From: Nymphaea colorata
Taxonomy: Eukaryota > Streptophyta > Magnoliopsida > Nymphaeales > Nymphaeaceae
Direction: 5' to 3'
NCBI RefSeq assembly: GCF_008831285.2
Contig: NC_045138.2
Coordinates: forward strand, 11,298,571 to 11,362,570
DNA: 64,000 bases
Each line of letters opens with the position of its first letter. Positions within the stretch are counted from its first letter, which is position 1. A program made the translations under genes and the position numbers. The notes below the pieces were generated by a model. That model did not search any database. It was not told the DNA's origin and was given only the letters and a program-made list of their open reading frames with translations. Below, one piece after another: positions 12,625 through 24,059 of this stretch.

Positions 12625-15614
12625 TGTAACACTCGGTTTATTACAGGACGGGTCAGGTCAGGGTTCAGACCCGGACCCGAGCCCCACACGTGCATAAGGA
12701 GCCTGACTCCGCCTCTCCTCCCTCGTTTCCCCTCTTCGTCTCTCCCTTACCCACTACTGGAACTCAGCAAAGAAGAAGAAGGCGGCAGTGTCGGCGACGA
12801 TGGCAGCGGCAGCGGCGGTAGCACGCGGATAAGCTCCCTCTTTCGCCCTCTCTGCCTGCCTTTCCCTTTCTCTCTTGCGCGTCCTTCCCTCTCTGCAGCG
12901 CTCTCTCCTTCCTTACGCCGTCCCTCTCCTCCTTGCTCGAGCCCTCCTCCCTTCTTCTCTCGCCTCCTTCTTCCTTTTCCCTGCTCGATTTTTTTCCTCC
13001 CCTCTGCCTGTTTCTCCCATTTGCCCAAACCCTCTTCCTGTCGGTTTTTCACTATCGGCAGCCCTCAGTCGTGCCCTCTCTCCTTCCCGCCGATTCTCCC
13101 TCACTCGGAGTGTCCCTCATCTTCTACGGGACCAATTATTCACTGCGGAAGGTCCTCTTTTAACTTCCTTAGGTCTGTTTTGACTCTCTTGTGGTCTTTG
13201 GGTTTGGAATTGCAACTTGGGGACGTTTTTCCCCTCATACCAGTGAAGTGAGGGCATTGGTGGTGAAGGCAGCCAGCAATTTTTGGCGGTGGCACTTGAC
13301 TGAAAACTTGAGGAGGCTGTTGGAGGTGTCACAACAGTTTGAACACTTAGATTGGGGTGAGCAAGGCCTTTTTGAGCTGAGATTATTGAATATTATCTAT
13401 TAGAGCATGTGTAATTATTGTTTGAACATGTTAGAGTTTAGAATTGATGATTTGGGACGCATGTTAACGATTTTGTTTTTGGTGAAGTTTAGGATTATGA
13501 TGGAGAAGTGTTGATTCATGCCTATAATGATCATTTAAGCATGATGAGTTGATTTTCGAAGCAATAGGGAAGCACGGTAGAGATTGTGTCGTTGTGAGGA
13601 AGATTTAAAACCATCTTTGGGAGCACATGGCACACGTTTTTGTGAATGGGTGCACCTTGGAGTTAAATAGGGAAAGCATACGTAAGTTGGGTGTGACTAT
13701 GGGGTTGACGCCTAGACTACAGAAAGCAAATGAGAAATGTGTTGTGAGGGACTGGGCAAAGCATTGAGTTTTGACATCTGTTGGCACGGCAAGAAGTTGA
13801 GAAGTGACCTATTAGAGAGTTTGTAGGTCGACACTACCCGTCGACACCCACTTGAGGCGATCACACGTGCCTCAATGATGTTGTTTTGTATTTGTTTGAA
13901 TTGTTTGGGTATCTAGTAGGAATCTTATATTTTTTTTATGTTTGCAGGAACACCGGGCACGTCCCATCAACCTTGATCTACCGGATTCGAAGCTTGAGGC
14001 ATTTTGAAGAGTTTGTGAGCGCGCCACAGGTATGGCAGCATTCCAGGCAAATCCGTGCCTGGGGCAAATGTATGAATGTGTGTTCCTAGAGTCATGGGAT
14101 CCTAGGATTGTGATGCAATTGATTGACTGTTTAGTGAATGAATGTGTGTATGCATGTAAATGTTTTGATATATGATATGAATTGTTTTGGAAAGACTATG
14201 AGAAGTTTGTTTTGAAAATGTTACGCATTTGCATGTGCATTTTAGAATTGATAACTGTTTAGGACAGATGAGGTGGGGTATCGAGTCGAATGTCTCCTCG
14301 ACCCCAATTGTGCATTAGAAAACATCCTAGAATGATAATTGCATAGGACAACTACGAGCCAATCACAGATCGAGACTACTCTCTGTGGTTTGGCTAAGTT
14401 TTTGAAGATGTGATTGATATGATGAATGATGTAAATGTTTTGTTCTGTTGCATACACATTGCTGTGGGCAATGATGCAAATATTGAAATTGGAGGGTAGT
14501 CATATCCGTACTGTATGACGACTAGCTATGGCTGTTATTGTTATGTGGAGACCTCGTGTGGAGGCAATTGGAGGTGTAGGTGCACTCGTGAAGTGCACCA
14601 ACCTCATGAGCTAGCCAGTTAGTTTGTGAATGTGTTAATGTAATGACAAGAATGAATGAATAAGAGATGAGAGGCCAGTGGGATGTGGCTATGTGTTTAG
14701 GAGACGTCTCGCTTTTGCCACTGGTCTCGCCTGTTCGGAGCGCAGGCGGTGCGCCCCAAGGTTCTGTTGTGTGTTGTACTTGGAGTGTTGGGCTCCCACC
14801 TTCCCAACCTGAGTGTCCTATGGAAGGCTGAGTATCTCTCCTTGGACTTCACACATCTATGGACGAGTGCTCTACCGCTGCAGTGGATGAAATGGATCCA
14901 TATTGTTTTGGGCCACCACGGGGGTTGTCTCTCGGCTGTAGGCCACCCGCAGTGTGCACGTGCCTGTGTTGCACCCACAGGAGCTGTTAATACACTGAAG
15001 TTAATGAAAATGTATTGTATATGGTTGATTGTACATGATTGAGATGAATGTGATCGTTGTACTTATAAATGCAAGTGAAATGTTTAAGCATGCCTTGCAT
15101 GTGATTTAAAAGTTAGTTACTGTAGCCATTGAGTGGCTTCTACGTGTCGTGTCCTGATACGACATGATGATAGATGATCTTGATGTTTGTTCTTTTATTT
15201 GAGCCCTACCTAAGAGGGTTTGGTATTGTCCTGGCTTGTTGCCATACTGCGAAGGCTAAGCCTTCAGTTGTCTTCTTTTTCAGGTTTGGTGGACCAGGGG
15301 CAGCAGGTTGAGCAAATGGCTTCACTCACGTCCTACTGGGGAGGTTTTGGGATGTGTTTTTGGTAGTGCCAACACGTCTTATTTTGGTTTTATTGATGTC
15401 TTGTTTTTGTTAGGCATCAATTATATAATTTGGGGCATTTTTGTCATACATAGATGTGATTTTGTATGAATTGAAACGATTACATAAATGAAAGTTCACC
15501 CCATTGTTTTGAATGGCATGGCTCCTTCACTTTTGAATTGTTGAGTAGTTGCACCTCGATGCTTTATGTTTAGAAAAAAAAAATGTTTGAGTGTCAAAAG
15601 GTCGGGGTGTGACA
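12625..15614 (+). repeat. Long LTR (copy B) of the Tekay-type gypsy element
   Basis: This LTR is 2,990 bp, from TGTAACACTCGG to GGGTGTGACA, directly after the polypurine tract, so it is the 3' LTR of the pol at 9534-12624. It is inverted relative to copy A. No primer-binding site or duplicated target sequence is recognisable to the right (aggaggcatcatgg). Small open frames inside it (12875-13250, 13886-14089, 14697-15042) have no gene features. Confidence 0.92.
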
Positions 15615-16486
15615 AGGAGGCATCATGGATTCAAGTGAGATCTGCTTGGAAATGGAACCTTGTTACCTTTTCTCGTTCAGATGTTTTTTTTCGCATTTTA
15701 GAGCATCTACAATTAAATTTCTAATTGTTTCCTATAATTTCTTGGCCTCCCATTTTATGATCGCACTCCTTTGAATGCATGGGAGGACTTCATTGATTAC
15801 AGAAGATAGTATGATGTTATCAAGTGTAATTATTAGATTGATTGATATTTGTAAAAGCTTGGAAGTTGGAACTGTTGGATCTATGCTTCAAAATTATATT
15901 TTTTAATGGGATAATGACAAGGCTTCTTAAAGATAAACTGAATTTATGGCAACCTTTTTTTGGTGGAGGAAACCATGAGTAGGCGGGCAATAACGTTATA
16001 GTACTGAGAGAGAGAGAGAGAGGCTTTGGTTGGGAAAGGTGATCTTAGAGAAAGGAGATTTAACATCCTTTGTATGTATTTCACCACGAAGATGGACGCC
16101 TCCTGGATGGTACTGACTACGATCTCGCACCATTTTCATCCTCTCCATAGTTATAATGCTTCTTCCGTTGACCTTCCATCCAGAGCTTTAAATGATTGAT
16201 GAGGGAGGAGACAAATGTAGGCATGGCCGGTTAATCCAGCTAATTCCGTCACCCCCTCTTGTCTGTCTCTTTTAAAAACGAGTTTTCTCGCTCCATGCAC
16301 TCTGAATTCAATCGATCCCCACAAGATTTTGGGGCAGTTCATTGTGAGGGATGATGTTGGATCAAAGTACAAATTATGCCTTCTAAGAATGTCAATCAAA
16401 TTGTATCAATAATGAAAATAATCTTGATGGCATCCACATCTACAGCGTATACAGCAATTAGTAAAACGAAGAAGAAGAAATAGGAC
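15615..16486. other. Unassigned stretch between gypsy LTR and Copia pol
   Basis: I see no gene here. There is a short GA microsatellite at 16009-16022. An 82-codon minus-strand frame (16151-16399) has no motif I recognise. The stretch probably contains remains of the 5' part of the following Copia element, but nothing diagnostic can be read. Confidence 0.4.
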
Positions 16487-18920
16487 TTCCTTCAGTTGTT
16501 TTTGTATTGGCATGAATGTCTTCGGCATCTTCCTTTTCGAGATTTGAGACGGCAATTCCCTGATTTATGTTCTAATTTGGATATGAATATGATATCCTAT
16601 GATGTATGTCAGTTTGCCAAACATGTTAGGGCTTCATATCCTATTTCCACCACTCGTACTGATGAAGTTTTTTCCTTGATACATTCTGATGTGTAGGGGC
16701 CTTCGAGAATTCATTCATGTCATGGTTTTTAGTACTTTATAACATTTTTAGATGATTGATCTCATAATACTTTTGTATACTTACTGAAAGACCGTAGTGA
16801 AGTGCTTAAGATCATAGAAACTTTCATTATTCTTGTAGAAACTCAATATGGTGGATCTATTAAAACATTTGAGTCTGACAATACTCATGACTATGTGTGT
16901 CAATCTGTTGATGATTTCTTTCGAAAAATGGAGATTGTTCATGAGACTACCAGGGGAGTCGTCAACCTTTTCCTCTTCCACCTTGTGTCTTTGGATGTTT
17001 ATGTTTTATTCATAATCACAATCCTAATGTTAAAAAACTTGATCCAAGGTCGATTAAGGATGTATTTGTTGGCTATTCTCCCACTCAAAAGGGGTATAAG
17101 TGTCTTGATCCATCCACTTGTCATGTCTATGTCACCAAGGATATCACTTTCCTAGAACATGTCTCCTATTTTAATGAGAATTCTCTTCAGGGGGAGAAGT
17201 CTATGTCAAGGGAAGAGTATTCTTTAAGCCAAAAAATTCAATTCACAGATCTTCTAGAATACAAAAAGAAAGAGAGTCAAGTTGCAATTACAGATGTTCT
17301 TGAGCATGAGAAGGATGAAGATTGTTCTACTGGGACTATGGAAGAACGTAATCACTTGTTTGGGTGGGTTTACTCTAGGTGAAGATTTCCTACAGATGAA
17401 GTGACTGATTGAAAGAATTATACTCCCAATTCAAATGCTACACCTTCCCTGGATGACCCAAGTCATGCTCGGGAGGAGTCAATTGAAAAAGAGTTTCAGA
17501 CAGAGGTTGCTAATGAAGAGATACCCATTGCCCTGAGAAAGGGTGTCAGGTCATGTACTCAACACCCTATTGGTAACTTCTTGTCATATTTTAAGTTGAG
17601 CAAGGAATACAAATGTTTTATATCATCACTTTCTTTGACTATTATTCTCAGGACTATCTCTGAGGCTCAGAGTAGTCCCAAGTGGACTCATGCAATGCAA
17701 GAAGAGATGGAAGCTTTGAACAGAAATAGGACATGGGAGGTGGTAAAGATCCCTGAAGCAGCTCATGTGGTTAGATCCAAGTGAGTTTACACCATTAAGT
17801 ACAAACCAGATGTGAGTGTTGATAAGTAAAAAGCTCGCCTTATTGCCAAGGGGCTCAGTTAGAAATATGGAATTGACTATTTGGAGACTTTTGCTCTTGT
17901 GGAAAATATAAATATTGTTAGAGTTATTATCTCTTTAGCAATAATAAAGGAGTGGAAGATGTACTAACTTGATGTTAAGAATGCTTTCCTCAATGAAAAC
18001 CTTGAAGAGGAAGTTTATATGTGTAGGCTCACAGGATATGAGGAATAAGAAAAATGCTACAAACTGAAAAAAGCTTTATATGGACTCAAGCAATCTCTTC
18101 GAGCATGGTTTGTCTTACATTAGTTATGAGACAACATAGTCATAATCAAGGAAATTGAAATCATACTCTCTTTGCGAAGAGGAAGGAACATAAAGTTACT
18201 CTTTTGTTAGTTTATGTTGATATGATTGTTACAGGCGATGATGAAGGTGAAATAACAAAGTTAAAGGAGTTATTGGTTGTTGAGTTTGATCTTAAGGACC
18301 TTGGTAAGCTTTGATATTTTCTTGGTATTGAAATCGCTCGGTCTGGCATGAGCTTTGTGTTGAATCAACGAAAGTATACTTTAGATTTACTAAAGGAGAC
18401 TGAAAAACTCTGGTGTAGATCTGCTTCTACTCCTCTGGATGCTGGACACAATCTTAGTATTAGAGATGGAGAACCTCTTTGTGAATAGGCCAAGGGAAGG
18501 TATCAATGTTTGGTTGGAAAGTTGATCTACCTTACTCTCACTAGACATGATAGTACATTTGTTTTGAACATGATGAGTCAATTTACGCATGCTCCAATGG
18601 ATGCACATTTGAAAGCAATTGATAGGATCCTATGTTATCTGAAGAGGAATCCTGGCAAGGGGCTCCTATATGTTAGGCAAGACCCTTTTCAGATTTAAGG
18701 GTATTCTAATGCTGACTGGGCAGACTGCGTTGATACTGGGAGGTCCACCTCATGCTACTATGTCTACATAGGAGGGAATCTCATAGTATGGAGGAGTAAG
18801 AAGCAAGATATTTGCTCTCACTCCAACGCAGAAACTGAATACAGAGTTGTTGCTATGGGGGTTTTTGAGCTACTATGGTTGAAAGTATTATTAACTGATA
18901 TTGACATAAAGATTGAAGGG
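16487..18920 (+). pseudogene. Copia pol remnant, plus strand
   Basis: GAG-pre-integrase and integrase: 16500-16960, with WHECLRHLPFRDLRRQFPDL, AKHVRASYP and LIHSDV then a stop where W is expected. A deletion removes most of the integrase core after ETTR, and coding resumes as DVFVGYSPTQKGYKCLDP (17065-17120). RT: 17660-18330, with KWTHAMQEEMEAL, LDVKNAFLNE, KALYGLKQSLRAWF and LLVYVDMIVTGDD; the usual second aspartate is M in YVDM. RNase H: 18700-18890, with NADWADCVDTGRSTS and SNAETEYR. More than ten in-frame stops mark it as an old, inactive copy. It ends near 18920 against an oppositely oriented gag piece. Confidence 0.88.
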
Positions 18921-19390
18921 CCAAATGAACTGTGGTGGGATTAGAATGGAGCCATCAAGATGTTCATACAGATCTTGAGTCCTTATGAAAGGAGTGATCA
19001 ACCTTTTCCAAGTAAGGTAGTAAGAGTGGTTCAGTTTTTCAGAAATAATGTGTGGTAAGAAGTTGGATGGCATACTGCATTGGGAGATAATATCCATTAC
19101 AATTTATATATCTATCAACGTAGATATATAACAAGTACTAATAAGAAATAAAAGAATATTGCCAAGATAGATGAAGGATTAGGAGCAGAATGTTATAACG
19201 GGTATAAGAGAAAACCAACAAGGAGAATTCAAGTTTGTTCAAACATGCTCTTTGGTAGAACCAGCCAAACCTTGCTCTAATACCATGTAAGATTTTGGGT
19301 ATCAAACTATAATGCATGATTAGTTTCAGCAAAGGAAAGGTTAAGAGAGAGAACAAGAAAAGAGAAATGAGGAAGGGAGGTGAGGCGTGA
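18921..19390 (-). mobile_element. Copia 5' fragment: gag start, PBS and partial LTR
   Basis: The minus strand from 19097 reads PSNFLPHIISEKLNHSYYL, then TWKRLITPFIRTQDLYEHLD, the N-terminal gag of a Copia element. About 180 bp upstream, gctctaatacca (19274-19285) is a primer-binding site with one change from the initiator-Met type. It abuts tgtaagattttgggtatc, an LTR end running to about 19390. Gag is cut after about 60 codons by the plus-strand pol ending at 18920, giving a tail-to-tail chimera. Confidence 0.72.
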
Positions 19391-20568
19391 CACTTACTCC
19401 ATTCTCAATTGATGCACCCTCTTCAACACTAGCTGTTCCAAGAGGCCGTGGGCAGGCCTTAGCCATCTCAGGAAGTCGAAGACAGGGCTTCTATAGAGGG
19501 AGAGGGGGTCATGGTCTAGGAGGTGGATGTGGTAGATTTCAGTGCACATTCTGTGGAAGACTTGGACATCTAGAAGATAGATGCTGGAATAAACATGGTC
19601 GGCCAATGATGCAACTCTGAGTCATCACAGATCAAGGGTTCTACTCATATCCCAAAAGCCTCACATTTGAAGATGATACTACAGAACCTGCTGCTGAAAA
19701 GGCCACTGTTAGTTTTATTAAATCTGAGTATCAACAATTTCTTGCTTAGAAAGGCTCCTCTTTCGCCTTAGCATCTATGGTTGTGGGCGATTCCGCTTTT
19801 TCCACCAATATGCAGAACCAAGATCCAGGTATGTCATGGATTATTGATTCTGGAGCCTACAAGCACTTCTGTAGTCAACCAAATTTATTCACTATGATTC
19901 ACCATTTTCCTCAACCTAGACAAGTGAAGCTTGTATATGGGAGATTCACCCCCATTGTCGGTTGGGGCAATGTGAATATTTCTGATTGTTTAACTGTGAA
20001 TAATGTGTTGTTTGCTCCTGATTTTCCCGCTCACCTTCTCTCACTTAAAGGACTGACTCATGATTTGAACTGTAGAGTCATTTTCTTTTTATCCCGGTTC
20101 GTGTTGGTTTCAGGACTTGCAGACTAGGAGAATGATTGGCGGAGGCCATGAACGAGGGTTAGCTAGTAGTAGTGGATGATTTTTCTCGTGTTAGTTAGGT
20201 TTTCCTTTTGAAGGAACGGTCTGCAGTATGGCAACAAGCCAGGACAATACCAAACCCTCTTAGGTAGGACTCACACTGACAATGCTCTGAAATTCAAATC
20301 GTGCACCCTTTTACAATTTTACTCAAACCATGGAATTGTTCCTCAATTTACCTGTCCACATACCTCGTAACAGAATGGTGTCATAGAGAGAAAGCATCGA
20401 CATTTATTGAAAGTTGCTCGTACATCATGATACAAATCCATGTACCTCTCATATACCCAATTGCTCGATTATGCCCCTTGGATCTCATCAAAGGGAAACA
20501 ATCATTGTGGTGTTTCCATAAGAAGGGGCTGATGTTCCTGAAAGGATGGTGGACAAGATGCATTGACT
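19391..20568 (+). pseudogene. Copia gag-protease-integrase fragment
   Basis: This plus-strand piece reads as the C-terminal part of gag, with a glycine/arginine-rich stretch and the zinc knuckle CTFCGRLGHLEDRCWNKHGR (19545-19610). It continues into a protease (WIIDSGAYKHF, 19840-19872), the pre-integrase motif MIGGGHERGL (20133) and an integrase piece (VVDDFSRVS; TDNALKFKS; GVIERKHRHLLKVA to about 20425). The zinc-knuckle region closely resembles the Copia gag at 32779-33729, so both belong to one family. Stops at 19618, 19747, 20125 and beyond inactivate it. A 51-bp foreign patch at 20223-20273 replaces part of the integrase. Confidence 0.85.
20223..20273. repeat. Filler segment copied from a gypsy LTR
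   Basis: The segment beginning gcagtatggcaacaagcc is the reverse complement of about 15200-15250 in LTR copy B: 46 identical bases, one mismatch, then four more matches. LTR copy A differs at several of these positions. The segment sits inside the Copia integrase reading frame between FLLKERSAV and TDNALKFKS. A short gcagt overlap is present at the left junction. Confidence 0.85.
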
Positions 20569-21192
20569 CACTACAAGAAACATCACCTTTACAAGTGCAA
20601 GATTGAGTGATGTTGTTTGTTGATACTTTGGCAACAAAAAGTTGTCCTCTTTGTAGATGCTTTAGACCATGATAGGATCACCAATGAAAGAAACCATTTG
20701 TTGCTATATGGTTTGACATGTGGGTTCAGTAACAAAAATTTTGTTTCTAAGTGGCATCATTCACCAAAGGAAACAACTTTTGTTGCTGAAGGTGCTATAT
20801 ATACCCCACTATCATGGGGTTTCCCACATTTCTTGCCATATGGTATGTGAATTTTTTGGAGACCTTTTTCTTTTATCAAAGTTTTCCTTTTCCATCTAAT
20901 TGATTATAGGAATGTACTTCAAGTCGAGCCAACTCAGGGTTGACTCGAACTCTTTTGATAATACTTGATTCATTTAATAAACGATTGAACTGGAGCTGAA
21001 ACTGAAGCTCAAGCTTGTAAACAAGTCAATTTCGAGTTGTGGGAACTCGACTCGTTTATACTCGAACACACTTCTTTGTTTACAAAAATTTTAGAGTTAC
21101 TATTTTGAAAGTTGAAACCCTCATTTCATTCGAACCACCTCTCCAAGATCCTAGCCTCTCTCTGTCTCTCTCTTCTCTCCCTCTACCTCTAC

Positions 21193-21194
<2 letters not shown>

Positions 21195-21231
<37 letters not shown>

Positions 21232-21239
21232 CTCTCTCT
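21195..21239. repeat. CT microsatellite
   Basis: A run of ct dinucleotides with one interruption. The long open frames on both strands across it (21039-21643) follow from the repeat and are not taken as genes. Confidence 0.9.
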
Positions 21240-22662
21240 TTACTCTCGGTCCACCGATGGCCAGTCATTGAGATTTTGGCAAAGGGGCTTTGGCTTTTGA
21301 CATTTTCCCAAAACCTAATCTTAGGGAGAGAAGCACAGAAGCCTACCACCCACCTCTTCAATTTGTTCATCACGTTTATGGCTGTTGTTCCTGAGATGGT
21401 GCCCATGAATGGGTGTCTTTGGAACCTCTTTACGCTATTACTTTGCTTTGAGTGGCAGTCTTGACAGGGCTTTTGGTGGATAGATGCGGAAGCCCAAATG
21501 GGATGATAGTATGGTGGTAGTTGGTAGGGGTGGGAGAGTGAGAATAGTTGAATAGGTTGTCGAGTAGTAGACCTTGGCAAGTTTGGATTCTTTGATTCTT
21601 CAGTACCATAGTTGTAAATCAAGGGTTTTAGAGGTAAGTTCATCGGTGGGTATGGATTATAGGTATTTCTCTTGCTTCCATTATGGTTAATTTCTAATGC
21701 TTTTCAGTTTCTTCATCCTAAGGATTCTTCATGGTTGTTCTTTTCCATAGCTGGGATTTTGTATTTTTGTGGGCTTTCGGAGGTTTTGCTTCTGATTGTT
21801 TTTCGGTTTTTTGCCAATTTTCATGCTCTAGCATAGGCATGTATTATGCTAGTCTCTTCTTGTTTCATTTTGGACACAAAGGTTCAAGCTGTTGAGCCTT
21901 CTTAATGTGTATAATTTGAGAACTTGTATTTTCAGAGATATATTGGACTTTGAATCAAATTTTGTTGTTCTTTGTTGACGACATCATCTGCCTTCTTTAT
22001 AGCAGATAGATGTTTCCCTTTCGATAGAAGATGACCTTTGAACATTTCTGTAGAAACTCACGTCATGTATTGAAAAAATGCAAACTCATTTTCTCACTAG
22101 AGAAAAATCTTTGATGTTGTGCTGATTTTGTGAATAATTTTCTTGAAGCAATTTATTGTGAAGTTACTATTGAAAAACAAAAATGAAAAAAAAAAGAACC
22201 TGGTGACATGAGCTTAAATGAGTTGAGCTCAAGTTTAAAGCACGACTTGAGTTCAAATTGAGCTCCAGCCAAGCAATAAGTGAGCTCGAGCTGGCCGAGC
22301 TTGAGCTCAAATCACTGGTTGTACATTCCGAAATGATTTTCATCACTAAACCATTAAGGCATTGTCACTGGTGGCTGGTTTGTCCAATTTTTCCAGTGGT
22401 ATTCATCTTCTCTGCTGCTTTTCTGGTGAACATGCAATTGATTTTCATCGACGACTTTCATCATTCCCGTAGACATTTGAGGCATCATCACCAGCCACCC
22501 TTTTGTCTTATACTCCAACATTATTTGATTTTGGGGATGGGCGGCCAACTGGAAACACTTATTTACGCACTCATGTCAGAAGTTTTTCTTTGCTATGTTT
22601 CATATTTTGTTGTTTTATGTATCATCACCATCTTTTTCGATGGAACAAAAGTGATTTTTTTC

Positions 22663-22936
22663 TCTCTCTCCTACTAAAGGAAGAGACCTTGAGCAAAAAG
22701 GTTATCTTTTAAACACCAGAAGCTCTAGATGTCTCTTTTCCATGTTTGGCGGAGGCCATGAACGAGGGTTAGCTAGTAGTAGTGGATGATTTTTCTCGTG
22801 GTAGTGGATGATTTTTCTCGTGGCGGAAGCTCTAGATGTCTCTAGATGTCTCTCTCCTACTAAAGGAAGAGACCTTGAGCAAAAAGGTTATCTTTTAAAC
22901 ACCAGAAGCTCTAGATGTCTCTTTTCCATGTTTGGC
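22663..22936. repeat. 88-bp direct duplication split by filler
   Basis: 22663-22750 and 22849-22936 are identical 88-bp copies. Between them, 22746-22800 is identical to 55 bp of the Copia protease-integrase border at 20136-20190. The last 22 bp of this are repeated at once (22801-22822), followed by two short copies of ctctagatgtct. The overlapping ttggc at the first junction is microhomology. Confidence 0.92.
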
Positions 22937-23909
22937 TTGTATTTTTATGGAAGCAATCTCTATATTAGAGAAGATGCACTATCGAGGGTTAGATCATCTA
23001 CCCTCTAATCTTTCTACTCATATATGTTTAGATGGATTTGTAGGCAGCTTTTGCTACCCTGTTTTGTTTATTCATTTGTTGTTTTATTGCATAATGATAG
23101 TTTTTTCTTGTACACAGTTACTGTATGCTTTAATTCTTTAGAAATGTTGGCCCTGCAGGCTTTTATATGAATATGGGTGCAGTGAGGGCACATACATGAT
23201 GAAAAATAGATACATGTGTGTGTTAGGTCCCTTATATATATATATAGTGTGGGAGGAAAGAGAGGTATATGTGATTGAATTAGGGTCTGAAATGTATATA
23301 CAATAAATATAAACATCCAAATACAGCAAGTTTAAATCTTAAATCTTTCTTCCTGCTCAGTTTGGATGTGACTGATTCTACAGGTATTGTTATCGGTAAG
23401 AGAGCTTGCTCTTTCTATTGGAAAAGGAGAAACAATGCCTTCTTCTCTAATTGTGATTTGCTTTTTTTTTTTCCTTTTTCTCCTTTCTTTAGATTTATAG
23501 TGGAGATGATGAGAATGCAGTTGGAGCTTGTGGCCAGCTTCGCTGTTCTCCTATTGATGAGTCATTTGTTGATGATGCTACATTACTTCCTTATGGGTTT
23601 TGAGTTATTTCGCTAGAGTCTAAATCAGTTGCGATGCAATATTGCTGGGAGGTTAGGCCATTATTAATAATGAAGTCAAAGTTAGCTCTTAGACAACCAA
23701 GAATTTGCAATGTATGTTTTCATAGATAATTAATAACAAAAATTTTTTGTTTATTGATTCTTGGTCATTAGCAACAAATGACATTTTCGTAAGCAATAGT
23801 TTTAGTGGCATGACTTTTAGTGACAACTTTGGTCACACATTGTTTTCATTGTTGTAAACCTTCAGCAACAATAATGATGCATTACTAAGTATTGTCTTCC
23901 TTGTAGTGG

Positions 23910-24059
23910 TACTTATCAAGACATGGTGAAGGCGATAGTACGCGAACACAATGAAAGTGGGGGTCTTTATAGAGATAAACTGCTTTGTCTTGTTTGCAAA
24001 ACCCTAAGCCTGCATGATTTCTTTGCTCGACTTCAAAATGATTATGCCACATGTTGGAT
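23910..24059. other. Short unassigned stretch
   Basis: No gene seen. The sequence probably belongs to the 3' side of the minus-strand gypsy remnant that follows. Confidence 0.3.

Larger units (their letters stand above)
20569..23909. mobile_element. CACTA-like DNA transposon (putative, non-autonomous)
   Basis: The left end reads CACTACAAGAAA (20569-20580). The right end, read on the other strand from 23909, is CACTACAAGGAA, so 11 of 12 bases match the usual CACTA terminus. The right sub-terminal region has the repeated gtgacaactttggtcac and gcaacaa motifs often seen in such elements. I found no TNP2-type transposase. The 3-bp flanks (act and gta) do not match, so the two ends may not belong to one insertion. 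The interior holds a CT microsatellite, gagctcgagct-rich blocks (20930-21060, 22200-22310), a patchwork duplication and exon-like segments near 23380 and 23490. Confidence 0.42.

Noticed and set aside
16151-16399. 82-codon minus-strand frame
   Set aside because: No recognisable motif and no supporting context. It lies between decayed retrotransposons.
21039-21643. Frames of 141 and 187 codons around the CT microsatellite
   Set aside because: The open frames follow from the dinucleotide repeat (runs of SLSLSL and RERERE). No domain is visible.
20569-23909. Firm call of one CACTA insertion with target duplication
   Set aside because: The 3-bp flanks differ (act, gta) and no transposase is present, so it is kept only as a putative element.
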